From positions 1 to 32,928 of the forward strand of contig CANLAL010000003.1 in assembly GCA_947488045.1 (NCBI GenBank): a stretch of DNA of 32,928 bases, read 5' to 3'. Source of the DNA: Alphaproteobacteria bacterium (GTDB lineage Bacteria; Pseudomonadota; Alphaproteobacteria; 43-37). Position 1 is the stretch's first letter, and each line of letters starts with the position of its first letter. Made by a program: the position numbers and the translations under genes. Shown here in pieces: positions 16,832 through 25,039 of this stretch. Under the pieces are notes generated by a model. It was not told where the DNA came from. It worked only from the letters and a program-made list of their open reading frames with translations, and did not search any database.

Positions 16832-17793
16832 CGTTGATCAATACGTAGCTCAATACGGCGGTTGCGGTTGGGGTCTTTTGTGGAGAGCGGTTGATATTCA
16901 CCAAATCCCGTAGCCGCCAAGCGATTGGGAGGAATTCCCTGTTTGGCTAGGTAGTTCACAACACTTAAAGCCCGGGCAGCGGATAGTTCCCAGTTGGAGT
17001 TAAATTGGGGCGTGTGAATGGGCTTATCATCCGTATGACCATCAATACGCAAAATCCAATTCACATCTCGTGGTAACGTTTTGGCAATTTGTTTCAGAGA
17101 CTGGGCCAAAATAGCCAATTGTGTTTTGCCTAAAGATTCAAGCTCCGCAGACCCAGAGGGAAAGAGAAGCTCTGATTGAAACATAAACCGATCACCCACT
17201 ACCACCATGTCCGTACGGCCAGCTAAAGCTTCCTTGAGGCGGCCAAAAAACTCAGATTTATACTCGAACAATTTTTCAGCAGCAAGCGTTTTATCCAGCT
17301 GAGCAGAAAGTTTGGCTAATTGGGCTTCCAAAGATTCTTTATGGGCAACCAGCTCATCATGCTGAGTTTGGATCTGTTCATGCTTTTCTAATACTGTATC
17401 GTGGGCTGCTGACTTCTTTTCCAATAATGAGGTGAGCTCAAGCAGTTTGGTTTGAAGAGAGGCCAGTCGTTGTTCAAGTGAAGTTCGCTCCTCAGCCAAT
17501 GATTCATTATCTTGATTGAGGCGATCTGCATGCTGGATCAATGATCCATGCGCCTCTTTGAGCTGCACATGCTTTTGATGAGTTTGTGCCATTAAGTGTT
17601 CAAGGCGCTCAATTTCTTCTGTTAAAGTCTGGGCTGTTTCACTTTGTCCAGAAAGTTGTGAAGTGAGATAATATTGAGAGACAACAAAGACTAACACAAC
17701 GAACATGAGCACAACTACGAGCGCTGTCAATGCATCCACAAACCCTGGCCATACATTGAGGGATGACTCACTTTCTCTGCGGCGTGAATACAC
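16828..17793 (-). CDS. OmpA/MotB-family envelope protein with transmembrane anchor and coiled coil
   Basis: I start this at the GTG at 17793 because GGGAG lies seven bases upstream and the product then begins VYSRRRESESSLNVWPGFVDAL, directly before the single transmembrane helix (about residues 23-45). The longer open frame from 17859 adds 22 residues of no recognisable kind. A long coiled coil fills roughly residues 55-180. A peptidoglycan-binding OmpA domain follows to the end (ILRIDGHTDDKP, ELSAARALSVVNYL, FGEYQPL...NRNRRIELRI). This layout is that of MotB/TolR-like proteins of the COG1360 kind seen in alphaproteobacteria. No MotA/ExbB partner gene is adjacent. It probably anchors or spans the periplasm; a flagellar role is not supported. 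Confidence 0.85.
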   Translation of the reverse strand: MYSRRRESESSLNVWPGFVDALTALVVVLMFVVLVFVVSQYYLTSQLSGQSETAQTLTEEIERLEHLMAQTHQKHVQLKEAHGSLIQHADRLNQDNESLAEERTSLEQRLASLQTKLLELTSLLEKKSAAHDTVLEKHEQIQTQHDELVAHKESLEAQLAKLSAQLDKTLAAEKLFEYKSEFFGRLKEALAGRTDMVVVGDRFMFQSELLFPSGSAELESLGKTQLAILAQSLKQIAKTLPRDVNWILRIDGHTDDKPIHTPQFNSNWELSAARALSVVNYLAKQGIPPNRLAATGFGEYQPLSTKDPNRNRRIELRIDQR

Positions 17794-17904
17794 AAAACAG
17801 CTCCCATAACCCACCGGAGAATATTCTACCCGGATGAACCATTCTTGCCCATTAAGCATGTTTCGTCAACAGGGTGAGAGATTTCCTGGAAAAATATGAA
17901 ATGT

Positions 17905-18609
17905 TTAGGCTGGATTTAGAACGAATGCTCTGCGGGCTAAGAGCGTTTGTTGCCCTATAGGTTGGTAGATTTGCTTCTGAGCTTCCATAATGATGACCCC
18001 AGCCAGTTTTTTGCATAGTCCATTAGAGAAATGTTCCGTTTGCGGAAAGAGTTTCAGGAAAGTTCGCGTATGTGTAGGGGGCATCATCAGACTATATGAA
18101 ATCGATAATGGCGTCAGATGACATTTAGTGAGGTGTTCAGAAAGTTTTCGTGCAGTAAAAGGAGCTCCATATCCAAAAGGCGTGCGATCCATACGGGACC
18201 AAATTCCGGTGCGATTGGGTGTGCAAATCAGCAGCCGCCCTCCAGGGGCCAAGATGCGCCAACATTCTTCCAAGACGGGTCCAGAGTGTTCCATAAATTC
18301 AAGCCCATGAACCATAAGTATTTTATCAACCGTTCCTGGTGCAAAAGGTAGATTCTGAGGATCCGTTAGAGTGACACAATTAGGCCCTAGAAGTGGCCAG
18401 GGAAGCGCACCAAAACCTTGCGGAATAGCCAAATAAACGGCTTGCGCATCATCCGTAAATGGTCGGATAAAAGGGCTTACGTAGCCTAATCCCAACACAC
18501 GTTCACCTTTGGATTGTGGCCAAATACTACGAATAGATCTCCGCAAGGTTCGTCTGGCTACACCTCCTAACGGGGTTTCGTAAAAGGTTTTGAGTTGGGC
18601 GCAGTCCAC
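17905..18609 (-). CDS. Class I SAM-dependent methyltransferase
   Basis: The 234-residue protein begins at a GTG (MDCAQLKTFYETPLGGVARR) preceded by GAGGAG, a strong ribosome-binding site. Motif I appears in divergent form as VLGLGYVSPF (about 39-48). Then come PFAPGTVDKILMVHGLEF and LEECWRILAPGGRLLICTPNR, the standard post-I and motif III segments of UbiE-like methyltransferases. The product class is common in alphaproteobacteria, but the substrate is not known to me. The downstream neighbour is the OmpA-like gene, 111 bases beyond its stop. The gap holds no other gene. Confidence 0.85.
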   Translation of the reverse strand: MDCAQLKTFYETPLGGVARRTLRRSIRSIWPQSKGERVLGLGYVSPFIRPFTDDAQAVYLAIPQGFGALPWPLLGPNCVTLTDPQNLPFAPGTVDKILMVHGLEFMEHSGPVLEECWRILAPGGRLLICTPNRTGIWSRMDRTPFGYGAPFTARKLSEHLTKCHLTPLSISYSLMMPPTHTRTFLKLFPQTEHFSNGLCKKLAGVIIMEAQKQIYQPIGQQTLLARRAFVLNPA

Positions 18610-18660
18610 TTCAACTCCTCTGTTTCAAAAGTCTGATGGATATCTTATCAGGATTTATCT

Positions 18661-18679
18661 CTAGGGAAAAGCACCCTAG
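18661..18679. other. Small inverted repeat between methyltransferase and efflux pseudogene
   Basis: CTAGGG (18661-18666) and CCCTAG (18674-18679) form a perfect 6-bp stem with a seven-base loop. No T-run follows directly on either strand; a T-run on the plus side lies about ten bases on. It may be a remnant terminator of the dead efflux gene. Weak. Confidence 0.2.
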
Positions 18680-18700
18680 TTTATGGATACTTTTTTGTGG

Positions 18701-19145
18701 TCATCCTCCCATGGCTTTGACGAGTGCGATTCGGGCTACAAGTCTCTGTGAGATAAGTTTGGTATAAAGGATTTGATTATTCAACAGAGTGACTTTGGCT
18801 TTGATCAAATCCAGTGTGGCTTGGGTTCCCGCACGGGCGCTGGATTGGGTCAGCACAAAGCTTCTTGATGCATTTCCTACCATGCTATGCTGAAGGCTAA
18901 TTTGTTCCTCTAAACTATGAAACCGTGCCAGTTGATCTTCCATATCTTGAAAAGCGGGAAAACGATTTGTTTGTAAGCGCTGACAGTAGCTTCATAAGCG
19001 TGCAATAGAATACGTTTCAGATGTGGAAGAGCGGGCAGCGTCATGTTCATCCAATTTTTTCAATAATGTTGCAATTTAATGCGGGCGGCAGATTCTTAAG
19101 ATCCCTTTAAGAGAGAAAGTTGGAGAAATAGTATCCAAAAGTTTC
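18701..19145 (-). pseudogene. Degraded NodT/TolC-like outer-membrane efflux gene
   Basis: Only the C-terminal 80 residues are still open (18943-18701). They contain ARFHSLEEQISLQHSMVG, an AGTQATLDLIKAK block and a final RLVARIALVKAMGG, which is how NodT/OprM outer-membrane lipoproteins of tripartite pumps end. Reading upstream in the same frame shows more of the family (LLKKLDEHDAARSSTSETY), but a TGA interrupts it at 18994-18992. The segments SAARIKLQ and LLDTISPTFSLKG are found in shifted frames near 19075 and 19130. At least two frameshifts and one stop are therefore needed to rebuild it, and the N-terminal half is gone. No inner-membrane pump or adaptor gene is adjacent. The upstream limit is approximate. 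Confidence 0.75.
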
Positions 19146-19216
19146 GCGTGACACACACGTCGACTGGCGCCATAATCCCCCATGTTTTTTAATCAAAGCG
19201 CTAAGGCAACACATCT

Positions 19217-20551
19217 ATGAGCACTTTTTTTGGCACTGATGGGGTACGTGGTCCAGTTTTTCAAGGCCTTTTAACACCCGCATCTTTGGCGCGACTGGGC
19301 CTCAGCTTGGGACATGCATTAAAGACCTGCCATGGTCAGGTGGTGGTGGGGATGGATACCCGTGTTTCTGGCCCTCTTGTGAAAAGCGCTCTTGCGTCAG
19401 GTTTAATGGCGGCAGGCATGCATGTGATGGATGTTGGCGTTGTATCTACCCCCTGTGTGGCCTTCTTGGCTCAAAAACTGGATGTGGATTGTGCGGTGAT
19501 GATTTCAGCTTCACACAACTCCTATCAAGATAATGGCATTAAAGTGTTTGGAGCGGGAGGCTCAAAACTTGATCCTGCACAAGAAAAAGCTATTGAGGCT
19601 CTTTTTCATGGACCTTTAGATTTTTGCCTGCCAAACCAAGTGGGGCAGACGACGATACGTCCTGATGCTGTTCAGCTTTACACGCAGCATCTTCTCTCCC
19701 TTTATCGCGGCTTAAACCTCTCTGGCCTGACCATAGCTTTGGACTGTGCGCATGGATCTTTAAGTGCACACGGTGCAGATGTTTTTAAAGCCCTGGGCGC
19801 GCGGGTGCACCTGATGGGCCATGAGCCAGATGGCGTCAATATCAATGCTGGTGTGGGTGCCACACATCCTGAGGCTCTGCAGCAATTTATGAAAACTCAC
19901 CAGTCGGATGTAGGCTTTGCCTTTGATGGCGACGGGGATCGCGTGATGACATTTTTGTCTGAAGGCACACTGCTTGATGGCGACCAGATGTTGGCCATTC
20001 TCGCTCAGGCCTGGCAGCAAGAAGTAAAACTTGATCCCCCATGTGTGGTGAGCACGGTTATGGCTAATCATCAGTTAAAGGCTCTCTTGCATGAAAAAGG
20101 GGTGGCCTTACATCAATCTGCTGTGGGCGATAAGTATGTTGTGCAAGCGATGGAAGAAACAGGCGCGCTTTTGGGTGGTGAATCTTCAGGCCACATGATT
20201 TTAGGCCCTTTGGCTGCCACGGGGGATGGTCTGCTCACTGCTTTGGAGCTGCTACGTATTCATACGCAAGTCAAATCACTGGCGCAGGCTTTTAGGCCTT
20301 GTCCCCAGATTTTGCACAATGTGCGGGTAACCCACAAGCAGGTCTTAAATATGCCGGAATGGTCAGACTTCTATCAAGCTCAGATGGTTTCCTATGATGC
20401 GCATCTCTCGTGCTTGATTCGCGCGTCAGGGACAGAAGCCTTAGTCCGCATTATGTTGCAAGGGAAAGATGTGGATTTGCTACATCGGGTTGCGCATGTG
20501 TTTGCTGGAAAAATTAAAGAACTCGATAATCAAACAGAAAAAAAGGTGTAA
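19217..20551 (+). CDS. glmM: Phosphoglucosamine mutase
   Basis: GlmM converts glucosamine-6-phosphate to glucosamine-1-phosphate on the way to UDP-GlcNAc, and so feeds peptidoglycan and lipopolysaccharide. The protein starts MSTFFGTDGVRG, the invariant family opening. The phospho-accepting serine is S99 in MISASHNSYQDNGIK (the usual motif is SASHNP, here HNS). FDGDGDRVM is the metal site, GESSGH the sugar-binding loop, and IRASGTEALVRIM the phosphate-binding loop. The 444-residue length is normal. A short AAGG precedes the start. It is followed after three bases by serC. Confidence 0.96.
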   Translation: MSTFFGTDGVRGPVFQGLLTPASLARLGLSLGHALKTCHGQVVVGMDTRVSGPLVKSALASGLMAAGMHVMDVGVVSTPCVAFLAQKLDVDCAVMISASHNSYQDNGIKVFGAGGSKLDPAQEKAIEALFHGPLDFCLPNQVGQTTIRPDAVQLYTQHLLSLYRGLNLSGLTIALDCAHGSLSAHGADVFKALGARVHLMGHEPDGVNINAGVGATHPEALQQFMKTHQSDVGFAFDGDGDRVMTFLSEGTLLDGDQMLAILAQAWQQEVKLDPPCVVSTVMANHQLKALLHEKGVALHQSAVGDKYVVQAMEETGALLGGESSGHMILGPLAATGDGLLTALELLRIHTQVKSLAQAFRPCPQILHNVRVTHKQVLNMPEWSDFYQAQMVSYDAHLSCLIRASGTEALVRIMLQGKDVDLLHRVAHVFAGKIKELDNQTEKKV

Positions 20552-20554
20552 TAA

Positions 20555-21709
20555 ATGATAAACAAACCCGCTTTAAAACCTATAAATCGTTGCTTTTCTT
20601 CGGGCCCCTGCCAAAAGCATCCGGGGTGGTCTTTTGAAGGGCTCCAAGAGGCCTTGTTGGGGCGGTCCCATCGTTCTGAAGTAGCCAGAGACCGCTTGCT
20701 GCGTGTGGTTGAAGAAAGCCGAGAGCTTTTGGTAATTCCGCAGGATTATCACATTGGCATTACGCCAGGGTCCGATACAGGTGCCTTTGAAATGGCCCTA
20801 TGGAGTTTGGTGGGGGCCAAACCCCTTGTGGTTCTTGCGTGGGATGTGTTTGGCAAAGATTGGGTGCATGACATCCTGAACCACATGCATTTAAAAGATG
20901 TGGATTGTCGTCTCGGTGTAGGGGGACATTTGCCTTCTTTTGATGGCATTGATCCTAGCCATGATGTGGTTTTCACATGGAATGGGAGCTCCTCCGGTAT
21001 TATGATGGATCGCCACGATTGGATTGCGGATGATCGCACAGGCCTCACGTTGTGCGATGCTACCTCTGCCGCTTTTGCCATGGATATGCCGTGGGATAAA
21101 TTGGATGTGACGACCTATTCCTGGCAAAAATGTTTGGGTAGCGAAGCCGCTCATGGCATGATTGTGTTAAGCCCACGGGCTATGGAGCGCCTCAAAACAT
21201 ACACACCTGCATGGCCAATCCCCAAGCTATTCCGTTTGGCCGATCATGGCGTCGTGCGTGAGGCTGTTTTTGTGGGGGAGACCATCAACACGCCCTCCAT
21301 GATGTGCGTGGAGGATGTCTTAGATGCCTTCCGTTGGGTTCACTCCATAGGGGGGTTGCCCGCGTTGGTTAAACGAAGCCGTACTAATCTCGCTGTTCTG
21401 GAAAAATGGATGGAAGGCCGAGAAAGCTGGATCCGCTTTTCCGCTGCCGTGCCTTCTCAGCGTTCTCACACCAGTATGTCTTTGCGCCTATGCGCGCCTG
21501 AGGTGCTTGCATTGAGTCGGGCTGCCCAGTGGGATTTGGTGTCGCGTGTGACAAAGCGCTTGGATGTGGAGCACGTGGCTTATGACATCAAAGGGCACAG
21601 TGGCGATGAACCTAATATTCGTATTTGGGGCGGTGCCACCGTGGAGTCTTCAGATATTGAGCGTCTCATGCCCTGGATCGAATGGGCTTATACAATGGAA
21701 ATGGTATAA
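20555..21709 (+). CDS. serC: Phosphoserine aminotransferase
   Basis: SerC is a PLP enzyme that makes 3-phosphoserine from 3-phosphohydroxypyruvate, and in many bacteria also serves pyridoxal phosphate synthesis. The 384-residue protein has the alphaproteobacterial form: FSSGPCQKHPGW (14-25), LGRSHRSEVARDRL (35-48), TPGSDTGAFEMALWS (70-84) and TTYSWQKCLGSEAAHG with Schiff-base K192. The start lies three bases after the glmM stop, with AAGGTG inside the glmM end as ribosome-binding site, so the two are one operon. Neither serA nor serB is in the window; serA is the usual neighbour of this type of serC. Confidence 0.95.
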   Translation: MINKPALKPINRCFSSGPCQKHPGWSFEGLQEALLGRSHRSEVARDRLLRVVEESRELLVIPQDYHIGITPGSDTGAFEMALWSLVGAKPLVVLAWDVFGKDWVHDILNHMHLKDVDCRLGVGGHLPSFDGIDPSHDVVFTWNGSSSGIMMDRHDWIADDRTGLTLCDATSAAFAMDMPWDKLDVTTYSWQKCLGSEAAHGMIVLSPRAMERLKTYTPAWPIPKLFRLADHGVVREAVFVGETINTPSMMCVEDVLDAFRWVHSIGGLPALVKRSRTNLAVLEKWMEGRESWIRFSAAVPSQRSHTSMSLRLCAPEVLALSRAAQWDLVSRVTKRLDVEHVAYDIKGHSGDEPNIRIWGGATVESSDIERLMPWIEWAYTMEMV

Positions 21710-21825
21710 GATAACTTAGCAAGCCATACGGTTAGTAGAATTTTCCAGGAGAGAAATATGCGTGCATTTATGCTTGATCTTCATCCAGATCGACTATGCA
21801 GGTGTTGTGCATGAAGAGGGCTGTT

Positions 21826-22661
21826 TTAATGGCTTAATTTAGCCAAAGAGGTTGAAAAGCTTGCCTTAATCTTATGAAAAAAGGGTGCAACCTTAATGTT
21901 CCAAAATCTCTTGAAAGAGGAGCGGGAATATAGTGGAAGTTTCCTTTTCCATTCTATGCCGTAAAGCGCTTTGATTTTCTCGAGATTTCCATCATCACGC
22001 TTACCGAGCAGCGTCATGTTTAAATAATCTAAGGGAAGATCATGAGTGACTACTAAAAATGGATGCAGATTGGCCTGGCTGCGTATGCTGCCTTTAACCT
22101 CAAAATCCCAGTTTTTTTCTTTACTGTCCAACAAGTTTTCAAAAACAACTTTGTTCCAAAATGCAGGCTGCAAAGAGCCTCTCCACTTTTCATCCCGTTT
22201 CTTATAATAAATACCCCTTCCGGAACGGGAAGGCGTTCTGTTTAATTCTTGTGTGGCTCCATAAATTTGCATGTAACCGGCTTTTTCCATTTTCATATTA
22301 TCCAAAAGTTGTCCTAGGCGCTTTACATTCAAGTGAGACAAAAAATAATCGTCCTATAGATAGAGAATGTAGGGAGTCTTCACCGTTCTTAATGCGCGAC
22401 CAGAAGTATCAGACCAAGATGTTTCAGGGCTATGCATAAAGACATTTACACGTGGATGAGTAAATTTTTTGGTGTTTGTAATCAGCACGATAGGAACTGA
22501 ACCATTAGTCAATGCAGGCCACCTTAAAAAAGTATTTTGAAAAAGGGATCCTATAGTTCCTCATATTTGTCACAAGAGTTAACAACGTTAGTAAGGTCTT
22601 GAAACGGATGTGAGCCAAAGGATACAGGGGTTGTTGTTAAAAATATAAAAAAACTAACCAT
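21826..22661 (-). pseudogene. Polysaccharide-type glycosyltransferase, broken by two amber stops and one frameshift
   Basis: Reading from the ATG at 22661 (AGAGGTAT upstream) gives MVSFFIFLTTTP... and then FQDLTNVVNSCDKYEEL, followed by TAG at 22553-22551 where the context DPFFKILF suggests an original Trp (TGG). A one-base loss in the T-run near 22526-22532 then shifts the frame to LRWPALTNGSVPIVLITN. A second TAG at 22356-22354 interrupts TPYILYL-DDYFLSHLN, probably once Gln. The remaining 171 codons are open to 21826. The pattern NSCDKY...WDPFF and LYLQDDYFL is that of nucleotide-sugar glycosyltransferases of surface polysaccharide loci. With three lesions the gene is dead. No other polysaccharide gene is nearby. 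Confidence 0.8.
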
Positions 22662-22670
22662 ATACCTCTA

Positions 22671-23149
22671 AAATTTACGTCTCATCACCTAACTCTTCTT
22701 AACTACGGTGCCTACATATTGTAATTTTATACGCTAGTTCTTGCAAGTCTTCTGAGACCGCTATCTGTGGCGCAGGCTTATCGTAGCCAATGCTACTTTA
22801 GAGTGGGCCACTAGGGCTTAAGAGAGGAAAATATAGAAATGACCTGTAACTTCAAAAAAACTCACATGCTTAAACCCTTAAAATGGAGGCTATTGGAATA
22901 TTCTGGGATACTCATTGCTAAGGCTATTAATTATGGGTATATAGGGTATTCAACGAGCTCAATAAAATTGTTCATACATTTGTAAAAAATGAATTTAGTT
23001 TGTACTTGAAGAGTCTTTGTCTCGTAAAGTAGCCAGCCTTCAATTTTTAATGGGGGTCTATAACTTTTTCCCTCTTGCTTTTTTGTGTTTCCTATGGCGC
23101 CCTGGACTGGCGTTGCTTTTGACGATCAACCCCCATCGCCCACCACCTG
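22671..23149. other. Long spacer upstream of the nrd promoter
   Basis: About 480 bases between the dead glycosyltransferase gene and the nrdA promoter. It is AT-rich, with many stops in all frames. I see no tRNA, no repeat and no recognisable protein. The only possible gene is the 48-codon frame at 22839-22985 listed separately. It may be further debris from the neighbouring pseudogene region. Confidence 0.5.
22839..22985 (+). CDS. Possible small protein of 48 residues, unrecognised
   Basis: An ATG at 22839 stands ten bases after GAGAGGA and opens 48 codons (MTCNFKKTHMLKPLKWRL... ending SSIKLFIHL). The product would be basic with a mildly hydrophobic middle. I recognise no family. The good ribosome-binding site is the only argument; the frame is short enough to be chance, and the surroundings look decayed. 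Confidence 0.2.
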   Translation: MTCNFKKTHMLKPLKWRLLEYSGILIAKAINYGYIGYSTSSIKLFIHL

Positions 23150-23186
23150 TTGACATTTTCCTGGCTTGATATACTATATGTTGTAT
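23150..23186 (+). promoter_or_regulatory. nrdA promoter with probable NrdR box
   Basis: TTGACA at 23150-23155 is a perfect -35. A TACTAT at 23172-23177 (16-base spacing) or TATACT at 23170-23175 (14 bases) can serve as -10. Overlapping the -10 is the dyad ATACTATATGTTGTAT (23171-23186), which matches the NrdR-box consensus ACACTATATATAGTGT at 12 of 16 positions. NrdR represses ribonucleotide reductase genes when dATP/ATP is bound. Such boxes usually come in pairs; I find no clear second copy. The ATG of nrdA is 30 bases downstream. Confidence 0.55.
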
Positions 23187-23215
23187 ACCTGCCCTTTTGA
23201 GAGACGAGAAAAAAT

Positions 23216-25012
23216 ATGCCAAAATATGCCATTACTCTGGATCTAACCCGTGACGGCCTGCTCACAGACTTCGGAAAGATGACTCTCACGGATCGTTATC
23301 TTATGCCGGGAGAAAGCTATCAGGATGTCTTTGCACGAGTGGCCGCTCACTTTGCAGATGACCAGGCCCATGCCCAACGCATTTATGATGCCATCAGCAA
23401 GTTGTGGTTTATGCCTGCAACACCAATTTTGAGCAATGGGGGTACAAGTCGGGGGCTGCCTATATCTTGCTTTTTGAATGAGGCAAATGATAGTCTGCAG
23501 GGAATTGTGGACCTCTGGAATGAAAATGTGTGGCTTGCCGCGCGCGGAGGGGGTATTGGCAGCTATTGGGGCAATTTGCGTTCTATTGGTGAAAAGATTG
23601 GTACCAATGGAAAAACATCCGGTGTGGTGCCCTTTATTCGAGTGATGGATTCACTCACGCTGGCCATCAGCCAGGGCAGCCTGCGTCGTGGGAGTGCCGC
23701 TGTTTATTTGCCTATTGACCATCCGGAAATTGAAGAATTCATTGAAATTCGCCGTGCGACAGGTGGAGATCCCAATCGCAAAGCCCTGATTCTTCATCAT
23801 GGCGTGGTCTTGACCGATGCCTTTATGGAAGCCGTAGAAGCAGATGCCCCATGGAATCTTGTGAGCCCGCTGGATGGAACGGTGATTCATACGATTTCTG
23901 CGCGATCTTTGTGGATCAAGCTGCTTACTGCCCGTATTGAAACGGGTGAGCCTTATCTGATTTTTATTGATCACGTGAATAAGGCGATCCCAGAGCATCA
24001 CAAGCGCAATAATTTAAAAGTGAAAATGTCTAACTTGTGTAGCGAGATCACGCTCCCCACCGGCACCGATCATTTAGGGAACGATCGTACAGCCATTTGC
24101 TGCCTGTCCTCCCTCAATTTAGAAACTTATGATGAGTGGAAAAACGAGCCGTGTCTCATTGAGGATGTGATGCGATTTTTGGACAATGTCCTCCAAAATT
24201 TCATAGATACGGCTCCAGATTCCATGGCTAAGGCTCGATATGCCGCCATGCGGGAGCGGAGCGTAGGCTTAGGGGTTATGGGGTTCCATTCCTTTTTGCA
24301 ATTGAAAGGTGTGCCCTTAGAGTCGGGTCTGGCTAAATCTTGGAACATGCAGATGTTCAAGCATATCAAAACTCAGGCTGATGCAGCCTCGGTGGCGTTG
24401 GCTAAGGAGCGCGGCGCTTGCCCGGATGCCGCAGAATTTGCTATTCAAGAGCGTTTTTCTAACAAAATGGCCATTGCACCCACCGCCTCTATTTCCATTA
24501 TTTGCGGGGGCACATCGCCGGGGATTGAACCTATTGCAGCCAACAGCTTTATGCATAAAACGCTTTCGGGTTCTTACAATGTAAGGAATCGACATTTACA
24601 AAAATTGTTGGAAGAAAAAGGTCAAAATACGGAAGATGTGTGGACATCCATCACCATTAACGAAGGGTCTGTCTTGCATTTAGATTTCCTAAGCGATGAT
24701 GAAAAAGATGTGTTCAAAACCGCCTTTGAAATGGATCAGCGGTGGCTTATTGAGCATGCGGGCGACCGTACGCCTTATATCTGCCAAGCTCAATCTTTGA
24801 ACGTATTCGTGCCACCAGATATTCATAAAAGAGACCTGCACCAGATCCATTTCCAAGCCTGGAAGAAGGGCGTAAAATCTTTATATTACTGCCGCTCCAA
24901 ATCCATTCAACGAGCAGAAGTGGTGGCCAATTTGGATACAACAGATTTGCGCCCTGTGGAAGAAGAAGTGCCCAAACCCATCGATTATGATGAATGCTTA
25001 GCGTGCCAATAG
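23216..25012 (+). CDS. nrdA: Class I ribonucleoside-diphosphate reductase, large subunit
   Basis: The catalytic subunit reduces ribonucleoside diphosphates for DNA synthesis. The 598-residue protein has the radical-chemistry set: C85 (GLPISCFLN), N273, C275 and E277 in MSNLCSEITLPTG, the partner cysteine C295/C296 (AICCLSSLN), and the tyrosine pair in KSLYYCRSKS near the end. It ends CLACQ, a C-x-x-C tail for thioredoxin or glutaredoxin. It begins almost at the catalytic core, so the ATP-cone domain for overall dATP inhibition is missing; E. coli NrdA has about 760 residues. GAGAGACGAG precedes the ATG. nrdB follows after 27 bases. Confidence 0.95.
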   Translation: MPKYAITLDLTRDGLLTDFGKMTLTDRYLMPGESYQDVFARVAAHFADDQAHAQRIYDAISKLWFMPATPILSNGGTSRGLPISCFLNEANDSLQGIVDLWNENVWLAARGGGIGSYWGNLRSIGEKIGTNGKTSGVVPFIRVMDSLTLAISQGSLRRGSAAVYLPIDHPEIEEFIEIRRATGGDPNRKALILHHGVVLTDAFMEAVEADAPWNLVSPLDGTVIHTISARSLWIKLLTARIETGEPYLIFIDHVNKAIPEHHKRNNLKVKMSNLCSEITLPTGTDHLGNDRTAICCLSSLNLETYDEWKNEPCLIEDVMRFLDNVLQNFIDTAPDSMAKARYAAMRERSVGLGVMGFHSFLQLKGVPLESGLAKSWNMQMFKHIKTQADAASVALAKERGACPDAAEFAIQERFSNKMAIAPTASISIICGGTSPGIEPIAANSFMHKTLSGSYNVRNRHLQKLLEEKGQNTEDVWTSITINEGSVLHLDFLSDDEKDVFKTAFEMDQRWLIEHAGDRTPYICQAQSLNVFVPPDIHKRDLHQIHFQAWKKGVKSLYYCRSKSIQRAEVVANLDTTDLRPVEEEVPKPIDYDECLACQ

Positions 25013-25039
25013 CCGCATTTTTAGAAAGGAAGTCAAGCC

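Noticed and set aside
21758-21814. 18-residue frame after serC with a good AGGAGAG site (MRAFMLDLHPDRL)
   Set aside because: Too short to name. It may be the start of a lost gene after serC, but there is no similarity to serA.
22354-22553. Two TAG codons in one gene as a sign of stop-codon recoding
   Set aside because: TAG ends intact genes here (bioA, the phospholipase D-like gene, glycosyltransferase copy 2), and the same gene also has a frameshift, so simple decay explains it.
22740-22830. Paired-looking segments upstream of nrdA that suggested a tRNA
   Set aside because: No cloverleaf, no T-arm GTTCRA sequence and no acceptor stem could be formed.
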